Positions 1-6,345 of a stretch of 9,076 bases of DNA are shown in pieces (the first letter of the stretch is position 1; every line of letters starts with the position of its first letter). Location of the stretch: the NCBI GenBank assembly GCA_020446665.1, contig JAGREF010000020.1, forward strand, positions 1 through 9,076. The letters are read 5' to 3'. The position numbers were made by a program, and so were the translations under genes. The stretch is from Sphingomonadaceae bacterium (GTDB lineage Bacteria > Pseudomonadota > Alphaproteobacteria > Sphingomonadales > Sphingomonadaceae). The notes beneath the pieces are model-generated. The model worked only from the letters and a program-made list of their open reading frames with translations, was not told where the DNA came from and searched no databases.

Positions 1-6
1 CCAGCC

Positions 7-34
7 TTGTCACACCGTGGTAACAAAAGATACT
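7..34 (+). promoter_or_regulatory. Candidate promoter and palindrome upstream of the TonB receptor
   Basis: A TTGTCA hexamer (7-12) and a GATACT hexamer (29-34) lie 16 bases apart. They match the sigma-70 type -35 box at 5 of 6 positions and the -10 box at 4 of 6. An imperfect palindrome at 7-26 (TTGT.AC at one end, GT.ACAA at the other, 7 of 10 pairs matching) overlaps the -35 box, as an operator would. This would give a leader of about 95 bases before the start codon at 137. This is pattern matching by eye; neither the start site nor a binding protein is established. Confidence 0.35.
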
Positions 35-123
35 TCTGCCAGACGCGACCGGCCTCTAGCGGGGCTGGGTCCGTTCACACGGTCAGCTCAATTTCGATTC
101 CAAAGTCTTTCGCGAAACAACGC

Positions 124-130
124 AAAGGGA
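124..130 (+). promoter_or_regulatory. Ribosome binding site deciding the TonB receptor start
   Basis: The purine-rich AAAGGGA ends 6 bases before the ATG at 137. The frame is open upstream to an ATG at 17, but only the 137 start has this site and is immediately followed by a signal peptide. It is therefore the preferred start. Confidence 0.75.
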
Positions 131-136
131 CCTCTC

Positions 137-2647
137 ATGAAGCTCAAATATCTCCTCGCCGCGAGCTCTGCCAGCCTCGCCGCCGCAGCGCTGATGCCGT
201 CAGCGGCACATGCCCAGTCCACCGGCTCGGTGGAATTCGAAGAAGGCGAAGTCATCATCGTCTCCGGCGCGCGTTATCGCTCGGTGGGTGGCGTACTCGT
301 GCCTGACACGCCCAAGGCCAAGCAGGAACTCGACGAAGAGATCATCCGCCGCCAGCGCCCCGGCCAGACGGTCAATGACATCGTCAACCTCGTCCCCGGC
401 GTGAGCTTCCAGAACAATGACCCGTGGGGGTCTTCGGGTGGTGGCTTCACCATTCGCGGCTTCGGCGCGGATCGTGTTTCGCAGACGCTGGACGGCCTGC
501 CGCTGAACGATTCGGGCAACTATGCGCTTTACACCAACCAGATGGTCGATTCCGAAGTGCTCAGCTCGGTCAACGTCAACATGGGTTCGACCGACGTTGA
601 CAGCCCGACTGCTTCGGCATCGGGTGGCACGATCAACATCCGTACCCGCACGCCCAGTGACGAACTGAAACTGACCGCGACAATCTCTGCTGGTAACGTG
701 TTCGCAGAAGGCAACAGCGCGAACAGCAATTACATGCGCGGCTTCATCATGGTCGATTCCGGTGATTTCACCGGCATGGGTACCAAGGCTTTCCTGTCGG
801 CGAGCTACACTCAGTATTCCGTGCCCTACAATCCGTATGGCCAGATCAAGAAGCAGCAATATAACGGCCGTCTGTGGCAAGACATTGGTGGCAACGGCGA
901 TTTCATTTCGGTCGGCTTCCACTACAACCAGAACCGCAACAACTTTGCTGGTTCCGAGCGGCTGAGTGACCTGCTCGGCTATTATGACGGCACCTTCACC
1001 AAGGCCGAACGCTTCGACGTTTACGAAGGTTCGAGCGGTCAGTTCGCTTATCCCTGTACCATTCCGGCAGGCCAGGTCATTGGTGGCGGCGGCGTCAACG
1101 GTACGTCCGAACGCTATGACGACCGTAACGGCTGTGGCGCACCTTTCTATCGTCGCTACAACCCGTCCAACACCGGCAATATTCGCGGTTCTTCGCGGTT
1201 CACCCTCACTGAAGGGCTGATCCTGACGGTCGATCCGAGCTTCCAGTTCGTCAAGGCGAATGGCGGTGGCCCCGACGATATGCGCGAAGCATTCTTCCGC
1301 TCTGGCGGCGTCAACTACACTGGTGCTTTCAACGGTGGCTACTATTTCGGTCGCGACTTGAATGGCGACGGTGACCTGCTGGACCGTCTGGCCGGCAATG
1401 ACCCCAGCAACACCAAGACCCGCCGTTGGGGCCTGGTCTCGAACCTGATCTACAACATCAATGCCGATCACCGCATCCGCTTTGCCTATACCTGGGATCG
1501 CGCACGCCATCGCCAGACCGGCCAGCTCGGCGCCCTCTATCCCAATGGCGAGCCGGTTTCGGTCTTCCCGATCAACGATCCGCTTCTGGATGTGAACGGG
1601 GTCGAAGTGAACAAGCGTGATCGCCTGTCCTATGCCATCCTGCATCAGGTTTCGGGCGAATATCGTGGCAAGTTCGGCCCGCTGACTGCGGTGCTGGGCC
1701 TGCGCGCTCCGTTCTTCACCCGCAAGCTGAACCAGAATTGCTACACCACGTCGATCAACGGTTTCGTTGACTGCCCTGCACCGGGCCAGGACCTGACCGC
1801 CTATGAAGCGGCCAATCCGAACTACGCCCCGCCGCAGTCGCGCGAATACAAGTATGACAAGCTGCTGCCCAATATCGGCCTGACCTATGATTTCACAGGT
1901 GGCCTCTCCGCCTTTGCAAGCTTCACGCAAGGTCTGTCGGTTCCGGGCACGGACCCGCTGTATGATTCGCTTTACCTGCCGGACAGCGACTTTGCCCGTC
2001 CGGTTCCGGAAACGACCGACAGCTTTGATGCTGGCCTTCGCTTCCGTCAGGGAACAGTCACGGCGCAGGTTTCTGCTTGGTACACACGCTACAATGATCG
2101 CCTGGCCAGCGCCTTCGATCCGGATGCAAACAATGGTGACGGTGCCACCGTGTATCGTAACCTTGGCCGCGTAGATAAGTGGGGCCTTGATGGCTCGGTT
2201 GCCTGGCGTCCGACCAGCAACACGCTGCTCTATGTCTTCGGCTCGATCAACAAGTCGGAAATCAAGGAAGACGTGCAGGCTGGTGCGACCACTTTCCTCG
2301 CGACGGCAGGGAAGTCTGAATCCGGTTCGCCGAACTATTCCTTCGGTGCGCGCGGCCAGGTCGAATTTGGCGGCTTGCAGCTGGGCACACAGGTCAAGCG
2401 GACCGGCAAGCGCTGGGTTGACGATGTCAACACCATCCGCGTTCCGGCTTATACGCTGGTCGATTTCGACGCGCGTTATGACATTGCCGAATTCCCTACC
2501 GGCGGCAATGTTGCGGTCCAGTTGAACATCACCAACCTGTTTGATCAGTACTATATCGGCTTCTTCGGTGGCTCGCTGAGCGGCGAAAGCTTCGCTCAGA
2601 TCGGCGCACCGCGGGCTGGCAGCATCTCGCTGATCATCGGCTACTAA
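137..2647 (+). CDS. TonB-dependent outer-membrane receptor
   Basis: This is an 836-residue outer-membrane active transporter, energised by TonB-ExbBD, for an unidentified ligand. It opens with a signal peptide (charged MKLK, Ala/Leu-rich core, AHA cleavage site near residue 26). A TonB-box-like stretch follows (EVIIVSGAR, near residues 38-46). The plug domain spans roughly residues 60-170 and carries VNDIVNLVPGV, FTIRGFG and a GGTINIRTRTP end. The remainder is an aromatic- and Gly/Asn-rich 22-strand-type barrel ending in an aromatic residue (SLIIGY). The only four cysteines fall in two close pairs (307/333 and 535/546), probably disulfides in extracellular loops. The length is normal for the family. 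The start at 137 is chosen for its ribosome site and signal peptide; the open frame reaching back to 17 would bury the signal. A hairpin terminator follows, and a surface phosphatase gene lies next on the same strand. The ligand is unknown: a nucleotide, phosphoester or metal complex is possible from context only. Confidence 0.93.
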   Translation: MKLKYLLAASSASLAAAALMPSAAHAQSTGSVEFEEGEVIIVSGARYRSVGGVLVPDTPKAKQELDEEIIRRQRPGQTVNDIVNLVPGVSFQNNDPWGSSGGGFTIRGFGADRVSQTLDGLPLNDSGNYALYTNQMVDSEVLSSVNVNMGSTDVDSPTASASGGTINIRTRTPSDELKLTATISAGNVFAEGNSANSNYMRGFIMVDSGDFTGMGTKAFLSASYTQYSVPYNPYGQIKKQQYNGRLWQDIGGNGDFISVGFHYNQNRNNFAGSERLSDLLGYYDGTFTKAERFDVYEGSSGQFAYPCTIPAGQVIGGGGVNGTSERYDDRNGCGAPFYRRYNPSNTGNIRGSSRFTLTEGLILTVDPSFQFVKANGGGPDDMREAFFRSGGVNYTGAFNGGYYFGRDLNGDGDLLDRLAGNDPSNTKTRRWGLVSNLIYNINADHRIRFAYTWDRARHRQTGQLGALYPNGEPVSVFPINDPLLDVNGVEVNKRDRLSYAILHQVSGEYRGKFGPLTAVLGLRAPFFTRKLNQNCYTTSINGFVDCPAPGQDLTAYEAANPNYAPPQSREYKYDKLLPNIGLTYDFTGGLSAFASFTQGLSVPGTDPLYDSLYLPDSDFARPVPETTDSFDAGLRFRQGTVTAQVSAWYTRYNDRLASAFDPDANNGDGATVYRNLGRVDKWGLDGSVAWRPTSNTLLYVFGSINKSEIKEDVQAGATTFLATAGKSESGSPNYSFGARGQVEFGGLQLGTQVKRTGKRWVDDVNTIRVPAYTLVDFDARYDIAEFPTGGNVAVQLNITNLFDQYYIGFFGGSLSGESFAQIGAPRAGSISLIIGY

Positions 2648-2684
2648 GCTTCGTCAACCGGGCTTTGGTCCGGAAAAACAGGGG

Positions 2685-2715
2685 ACGGCGGGGCTTTCGG
2701 GCTCCGCCGTTCTTG
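2685..2715 (+). terminator. Rho-independent-type hairpin after the TonB receptor
   Basis: A 10-bp stem (2685-2694 with 2701-2710, one G-T pair, otherwise perfect) closes a 6-base loop TTTCGG, and TTCTT-like sequence follows. The stem is strongly GC-rich but the T tract is short. It sits 37 bases after the receptor stop and 59 bases before the next gene, so the two genes are probably separate transcription units, or the second is expressed by partial read-through. Confidence 0.65.
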
Positions 2716-2773
2716 CGTCAGGGGGGTATCCAGCGCCATCCTGTTACTATTCCAGTGTGCGAGGTCCTTTCCC

Positions 2774-4459
2774 ATGTTGACACGATTCACCGCTACTTTG
2801 CTCGTCGGCCTTGGCCTTGCCGGTTGCGCAACCCTGCCCGATCCGGCGGTGGAGACGGTGGAAATCCAGATCCTCGCACTCAATGATTTTCACGGGAATC
2901 TTGAAACTCCGGCCAGCACAACCCGCTATCGCGACGGTGAAGAAGAGCGGCAGGCCCGGCTTGGCGGCGCCGCGCAGTTGGGGGCGAGCCTTGCCAGCTT
3001 GCGGCGGGGCAATTCCATTACCGTTGCAGCGGGTGACCTGATCGGGGCCAGCCCGCTCATTTCATCGCTGTTCCTCGATGAGCCGACCATCCGTGTACTA
3101 TCCGATATCGGGCTCGACCTCGCATCAGTGGGCAATCATGAATTTGATCGCGGCACGGCAGAACTGCGCCGGATGCAGAATGGTGGTTGCGAGCAACACA
3201 CTTTGCGCAAACCCTGCGCGGTAGAGCCATTCGCCGGGGCAGGATTTACATATCTGGCAGGCAATGTCGTGGATGCGCAAGGGGCCACCTTCTTCCCCGG
3301 CAGTGCGCTGCGTGAAATTGGCGGCGCGCGCATTGGCTTTATCGGGTTGACGCTGGAGGGCACCGCCAACCTTGTCTCGGCCCAGGCGACAGAGGGCTAT
3401 GACTTCCTCGACGAAGCAGAGACCGCCAACCGCCTGGCGGCGCAGCTGCGGGCGCAAGGCGCGGACACTGTCGTTCTGCTCATCCATGAAGGCGCCGATG
3501 TCGATCCGCGCTACAACATTGCGGGCTGCCCCGGCCTGTCCGGCGCGATTGTGCCAATTGCCAAGGCACTGGACCCGGCATTCTCGCTGGTCGTTTCCGG
3601 CCATACGCACCAAGCATATGCCTGTTCTGTGCAGACCGATACGGGGGGCGATCTCCTGCTCACCTCTGGCGGTCGCTATGGCGGCTTCGTGACCGATATC
3701 ACCATGGTCATCAACCCGGCGACCGACACAGTTCTGAGCGTCAATGGCCGCAATGTTGCAGTGGATGGCAGCGCCGGCAAGGACCCTCAGGTAGAGACCT
3801 ATGTCGGCCGCTATGCCGAAGCGTCCGGCCCGGTTGCCAACCGTATTGTCGGCCCGATTGGCACAGCAGCCGGCTTGGGCGAGGATTGCGGCGACAGCCC
3901 GGCGCAAGATTTCATCGCCGATGCCTATTTCCATGCTGCGAACAGCGCAACTGGTGTGTCTGCGGACCTCGCCTTCGTCAATTCCGGCGGAGTGCGCGCC
4001 CCGCTCGATCCCAATGCTGACAGCCAGCTAACCTTTGGCGAGCTGGCCGCCTTGGCCCCGTTCGGCAACAGCCTGATCGTGCTGGAAATGAGTGGCGCGG
4101 AAATCACGGCACTGCTGGAGGAGCAGTATTGCGGCGAGGGCACTGCCACCATTTGCAACTCCGTGCTCATCCCGTCTGCCGGGGCATCCTACCGCACTGA
4201 TCCCGGCCGTCCGCAGGGGGAGCGCATTTCGGACGTGCTGATCAGCGGGGCACCGCTTGATCCCGCCCGGACCTATCGCGTGGTGACCAACAGCTTCCTT
4301 GCCGGCGGTGGGGATGGCTTTGCGCAATTCACCAAGGTGCCGCAAATCGCCAATGTCGGCTTCGATATTGACGCGCTGGAATCCTACGTCGCCACCGGCA
4401 CGGTGGTGGTTCCGGCATGTGGCCGGGTCCGCCAGGCAGGGACGGCCATGGCAGACTGA
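2774..4459 (+). CDS. Lipoprotein 5'-nucleotidase / UDP-sugar hydrolase-type metallophosphatase
   Basis: This 561-residue enzyme of the UshA/5'-nucleotidase family probably releases phosphate from nucleotides or nucleotide sugars outside the inner membrane. The N-terminus is a lipoprotein signal with lipobox LAGC and lipidated Cys18. Residue 19 is Ala, which would favour outer-membrane sorting by the E. coli rule. The two-metal calcineurin-like domain is complete: NDFHGN (Asp38, His40), GDLIGASP (Asp88), GNHEFD (Asn121, His122), LLIHEGAD and SGHTH (276-279). The C-terminal nucleotide-binding domain has VNSGGVRAPL (403-407), TFGELAALAPFGN from 420 and NSFLAGGGDGF (506-516). Cys-containing inserts (GGCEQHTLRKPCA and others) suggest disulfides. 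GAGGT at 2761-2765 lies 8 bases before the ATG. The gene follows the TonB receptor on the same strand but behind a terminator, so joint function is plausible while cotranscription is doubtful. Exact substrate preference cannot be told from sequence. Confidence 0.9.
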   Translation: MLTRFTATLLVGLGLAGCATLPDPAVETVEIQILALNDFHGNLETPASTTRYRDGEEERQARLGGAAQLGASLASLRRGNSITVAAGDLIGASPLISSLFLDEPTIRVLSDIGLDLASVGNHEFDRGTAELRRMQNGGCEQHTLRKPCAVEPFAGAGFTYLAGNVVDAQGATFFPGSALREIGGARIGFIGLTLEGTANLVSAQATEGYDFLDEAETANRLAAQLRAQGADTVVLLIHEGADVDPRYNIAGCPGLSGAIVPIAKALDPAFSLVVSGHTHQAYACSVQTDTGGDLLLTSGGRYGGFVTDITMVINPATDTVLSVNGRNVAVDGSAGKDPQVETYVGRYAEASGPVANRIVGPIGTAAGLGEDCGDSPAQDFIADAYFHAANSATGVSADLAFVNSGGVRAPLDPNADSQLTFGELAALAPFGNSLIVLEMSGAEITALLEEQYCGEGTATICNSVLIPSAGASYRTDPGRPQGERISDVLISGAPLDPARTYRVVTNSFLAGGGDGFAQFTKVPQIANVGFDIDALESYVATGTVVVPACGRVRQAGTAMAD

Positions 4460-4463
4460 TCTC

Positions 4464-4496
4464 AGGCTGACCTGGAGCCCGAACCAGCCTCAGCCT
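4464..4496. terminator. Possible bidirectional hairpin between converging genes
   Basis: AGGCTGA (4464-4470) pairs with TCAGCCT (4490-4496), and inside it CTGG (4472-4475) pairs with CCAG (4484-4487) around an 8-base loop. It begins 5 bases after the nucleotidase stop and overlaps the stop codon of the OmpA-like remnant on the other strand, a usual place for a shared terminator. There is no T tract, so the call is tentative. Confidence 0.4.
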
Positions 4497-4557
4497 CTTG
4501 GCGTCAGGCGAACTTCTACCCGGCGGCTTTGCCAATCAGCCCGGCCGGTGGGGTCCG
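4490..4557 (-). pseudogene. OmpA-like C-terminal remnant, 3' part (split by the IS)
   Basis: On the minus strand this encodes the final residues of an OmpA-type peptidoglycan-binding domain, reading DPTGRADWQSRRVEVRLTPRG, then TGA at 4492-4490. The QSRRVEVRL ending corresponds to the NRRVEI.L end of OmpA-like domains. It is the downstream half of the remnant at 5864-6024. Deleting the IS and one TCCG copy joins the two halves in frame within the codon for the first Asp (GA from the right side, C from the left). Family assignment rests on this short C-terminal motif and is an inference from pattern memory. Confidence 0.65.
4554..4557. repeat. Target-site duplication TCCG, left copy
   Basis: TCCG directly abuts the outer end of the left inverted repeat and is repeated immediately outside the right one at 5864-5867. 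A 4-bp duplication is what IS407-group elements usually make. Confidence 0.85.
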
Positions 4558-4595
4558 TGGTCTGAGCCCGAAGTTTCTACCAGCTACGAGTAGAG
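4558..4595 (+). repeat. IS terminal inverted repeat, left (orfB side)
   Basis: It starts TGGTCTGAGCCC, identical over 12 bases to the other end, continues with scattered mismatches through TTTC and CCA blocks, and closes with AGTAGAG, shared again with the partner at 5825-5863. The orfB stop codon (4586-4584) lies inside it. Confidence 0.88.
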
Positions 4596-5541
4596 CCTTG
4601 GGCCGTTTTGATGCCCTTCGCTGGGCGTGATGGCAACAACCGTATTGGGGGCATGCCCCCGATACGGTTTGCCGCTTGATCCTGCCCCGATCTCGGCCGG
4701 GGTTCGGTTCCCGAGGCTCGAGTGGGGCCGGAAGTGATTGTAGTCGTGTCGCCAGACTTCCAGCTCCTGGCGGGCATGGGCGAGGCTGGTGAAGATCGTC
4801 TCGTTTAAGAACTCGTCGCGCAGGCGGGCATTGGAAGCGAAGCTGGCCGAAGGCCTACCTCTCGATGAACCCGTTCTGATAGGGCTTGCCCGGCGCGATG
4901 TAGTGCCACTCGACATTGCGCTCCTTGCTCCAGCGCAGGATCGCCATGCTGGTCAGCTCTGTGCCGTTGTCGCTGACGATCGTGTGGGGCCGCGCCATCC
5001 TCTCGAACACCGCTGCATCGAGTTCCCGCCCGACCCGCGCGCCCGAGATCGACGTGTCGGCGATCAGGCGCACGCACTCCCGGCTGTAGTCATCGACCAC
5101 GGCGAAGATCCGGAACCTGCGCCCGCAGGCGAAGGCATCGGACACGAAGTCGAGGCTCCAGCGCTGGTTGGCTCCCTGTGGGACCGTCATCGGTGCCCTC
5201 GTGCCCAGCGCCCGCTTGCGACCACCTCGACGGCGCACCTGCAGCCGCTCCTCTCGATAGAGCCGCCGGAACTTCTTGTGGTTCATTGCCCATCCTTCCC
5301 GGCATAGCAGCCAGTGCAGCCGCCGGTAGCCGAACCGGCGACGCTGGCTGGCCAGTTCCCTGATACGTTCGCGCGCCTTCGCATCATCGGGCCGACGACT
5401 GACATAGCGCACCATGGTCCGGTCCGCGCCCAGCACCGCACAGGCACGACGCTGGCTCACCTCGAAGACCTCCTGGAGATGAGCCACCGCCTGCCGCCTG
5501 GCACCGGGCGCTAAAACTTTTGCGCTGATCTCCTTGAGCAT
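4584..5541 (-). pseudogene. IS3-family transposase orfB (DDE integrase), disrupted
   Basis: This is the catalytic subunit of the IS. The part from 5541 down to 4855 encodes the HTH_21-like region (RRRFGYRRLHWLL, NHKKFRRLYREE, VRRRGGRKRA) and the rve integrase core. The core has WSLDFVSD (first Asp), SDNGTE (second Asp) and GKPYQNGFIE (Glu), with exactly 35 residues between the second Asp and Glu, the D-D-35-E signature. Directly after that Glu the frame reads Arg then TAG (4857-4855). The expected continuation resumes in another frame as NARLRDEFLNETIFTSLAHA and runs through NHFRPHSSLGNRTPAEI to a stop at 4584. The break is an insertion of about 21 bases (4838-4858) plus one extra base nearby. 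The product would lack about 85 C-terminal residues, so the gene is probably inactive. The normal start is unclear because IS3 orfB is usually made by frameshifting from orfA. Confidence 0.9.
4838..4858 (-). repeat. Short insertion with internal palindrome inside orfB
   Basis: Compared with the conserved IS407-group sequence after the catalytic Glu (FIESFNGRLRDE), about 21 extra bases sit between GAGAG and CTTCCAATG on the minus strand. They hold the perfect hairpin GGCC-TTC-GGCC (4845-4855) and a TAG stop. One further base is gained just beyond, so the frame also shifts. Exact borders are uncertain by a few bases because CTTC occurs twice. Confidence 0.55.
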
Positions 5542-5798
5542 GGCCCCTTCGACAGGCTCAGGACAGGATTGTCGAGCATCGAGTCCGCCAGCAGCTTCTT
5601 CAACCGCTCGTTCTCCTGCTCCAGCTGACGCAGCCGACGGGCGTCCGACACCTCCAGCCCGCCATACTTCGACTTCCACTTGTAGAAGGTCGCCGAGCTG
5701 ATCCCATGGCGGCGACATACATCCGCCGTCGCCATCCCCGCTTCCTGCTCCTTCAACACAGCGATGATCTGCTCCTCGCTGAACCTGCTCCGCTTCAT
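5511..5798 (-). CDS. IS3-family transposase orfA with altered C-terminus
   Basis: This is the DNA-binding subunit of the IS. Residues 1-50 match the IS407-group orfA start (MKRSRFSEEQIIAVLKEQE, ADVCRRHGISSATFYKWKSKYGGL), a helix-turn-helix. A leucine-zipper stretch follows (LRQLEQENERLKKLLADSMLDN). From residue 78 the normal AMLKEIS tail is replaced by PVLSLSKG and then a shifted frame ending SAQKF, because of the 23-nt insertion at 5545-5567. The start at 5798 is preceded on the minus strand by a GAAGGAG-type ribosome site. The frame is complete from start to stop, but the product has a foreign tail and cannot frameshift normally into orfB. Confidence 0.85.
   Translation of the reverse strand: MKRSRFSEEQIIAVLKEQEAGMATADVCRRHGISSATFYKWKSKYGGLEVSDARRLRQLEQENERLKKLLADSMLDNPVLSLSKGPCSRRSAQKF
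5545..5567. repeat. 23-nt REP-like element inserted in transposase orfA
   Basis: On the plus strand it reads CCCTTCGACAGGCTCAGGAC followed by AGG. Removing these 23 bases restores the conserved MLDN-AMLKEIS junction of IS407-group orfA exactly, which fixes the borders. The motif resembles a short repeat I recall as widespread in sphingomonad and some gammaproteobacterial genomes, where it yields peptide strings such as LSLSKG and PEPVEG in chance reading frames; both appear here. Only one copy occurs in this window, so its repetitive nature is from general knowledge and not shown by this sequence. Confidence 0.7.
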
Positions 5799-5824
5799 TC
5801 GTCCGTCTCCTTCTCAGGGCGGGA

Positions 5825-5863
5825 CTCTACTTATCATTGGAGGAAATCTAGGGGCTCAGACCA
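5825..5863 (-). repeat. IS terminal inverted repeat, right (orfA side)
   Basis: Read on the minus strand it starts TGGTCTGAGCCC, identical to the left end for 12 bases, and ends AGTAGAG, also shared. It lies just upstream of the orfA start, where the transposase promoter is expected. Confidence 0.88.
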
Positions 5864-5867
5864 TCCG
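5864..5867. repeat. Target-site duplication TCCG, right copy
   Basis: This is the second copy of the 4-bp repeat flanking the IS, abutting the right inverted repeat. On the minus strand it covers the end of the last full Ala codon and the first two bases of the interrupted Asp codon of the OmpA-like remnant. Confidence 0.85.
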
Positions 5868-6024
5868 CAACCGCATCGATTACTTCAAGCTTTATCGAAT
5901 CCTCCGGTGCGCCCAGCCCGGTGAGAATTTCGGTCATTTTCTCACCTCTACGGCGTGCCATATCCTCCCGTTCGATCAGGAAACTGAGAAACCGTCCCCG
6001 CCCTCCCATCGGCGGGTCTTGGAT
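5864..6024 (-). pseudogene. OmpA-like C-terminal remnant, 5' part (split by the IS)
   Basis: The minus-strand frame is open from just after a TAG (6027-6025) to the IS. It reads GRFLSFLIERED, MARRRGEKMTEILTGLGAPE and DSIKLEVIDAVA, then crosses into the IS. This fits the last helix-strand-helix of an OmpA-like domain (RA..V...L...G.....I....), completed by SRRVEVRL on the other side of the IS. No glycine/aspartate-rich GH.D motif or barrel is found upstream, so the gene had lost its N-terminal part or decayed, before or after the IS arrived. A ribosome-site-like GAGGTG precedes the internal ATG at 5937, probably by chance. Short domain, hence moderate confidence. Confidence 0.6.
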
Positions 6025-6105
6025 CTACCGGACAAACCGCCCAATCGCCGTTCCGACGGCGCGTTACTTGCGTGGAACATAAGCCGCCAAAGACATCGGT
6101 ATTAG

Positions 6106-6276
6106 CCTGTCATCCTTTCGCTGCTGCAATGGGGCGACCGCTATTATGCTGACAGCAAGGGGCCGCCCTTGCTTCTCTCGCACAAGCCCTGCGGGAGCTC
6201 GTTGCAAAAGGTGGTCTCGTGCGACCATTGCGGGGATGCTTTGCACCTGAATGATGTCACCTTCCGGACGGTATGA
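6106..6276 (+). pseudogene. HxlR-family transcriptional regulator, C-terminal remnant
   Basis: After a TAG at 6103-6105 the frame encodes 56 residues beginning PVILS, then LLQWGDRYYADSKGPPLLL, SHKPCGS and VVSCDHCGDAL, ending FRTV and TGA. The sequence 'P(V/I)L..L.QWGDR' followed by a His-Cys-Gly and a C..CG motif is the typical C-terminal end of HxlR-type winged-helix regulators, which usually have about 110-170 residues. The winged-helix part is missing; upstream bases translate to nothing recognisable in any plus frame, apart from a vague KDIG that could be a decayed trace. No start codon or ribosome site is present, so this is a fragment with a junction between about 6028 and 6105. Confidence 0.75.
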
Positions 6277-6345
6277 AGGCGGCTCCGCTGCCGGGTTGAA
6301 AGCCGCTTCACAGGGCAATCAGCAAAGATCCTGCTCGGCTCGCGC

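Larger units (their letters stand above)
4558..5863 (-). mobile_element. IS3-family (IS407-group) insertion sequence, defective
   Basis: This 1306-bp element begins TGG and ends CCA, has imperfect inverted repeats of 38-39 bp, and is flanked by a 4-bp TCCG direct repeat. It carries orfA and orfB on the minus strand in the standard IS3 order. Both ends and the target duplication are intact, so this copy arrived by transposition. Its transposase genes have since been broken by two short insertions (5545-5567 and about 4838-4858). Without them it would be about 1.26 kb, typical of the group. It landed inside an OmpA-like remnant downstream of the nucleotidase gene. It cannot make its own normal transposase but could be moved in trans by a related active copy. 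Confidence 0.93.

Noticed and set aside
17..136. Extending the TonB receptor to an ATG at 17
   Set aside because: The extra 40 residues would precede a clear signal peptide, no ribosome site supports that start, and it overlaps the candidate promoter.
200..1930. A 576-codon open frame on the minus strand opposite the TonB receptor gene
   Set aside because: It mirrors the codon bias of the GC-rich receptor gene, has no recognisable domain, and is fully antisense to a well-supported protein.
2741..2761. A Pho-box-like CTGTTAC upstream of the nucleotidase gene
   Set aside because: Only one half-site resembles the PhoB consensus; the expected second copy 4 bases away does not match, so phosphate control is not supported by sequence.
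3125..3934. A 269-codon minus-strand frame within the nucleotidase gene
   Set aside because: It is antisense to a protein with all family motifs intact and shows no domain of its own.
4789..5307. A 172-codon plus-strand frame across the transposase
   Set aside because: It is antisense to the D-D-35-E domain of orfB, and its sequence is the Arg/Pro/Ala-rich type expected from shadow frames.
5764..6105. A 113-codon plus-strand frame crossing the right end of the IS
   Set aside because: It runs antisense through orfA, the inverted repeat and the OmpA-like remnant, so it is a chance junction frame.
6064..6318. An 84-codon minus-strand frame opposite the HxlR remnant
   Set aside because: The plus strand here carries a recognisable HxlR C-terminus; the antisense frame matches nothing and lacks a convincing ribosome site.
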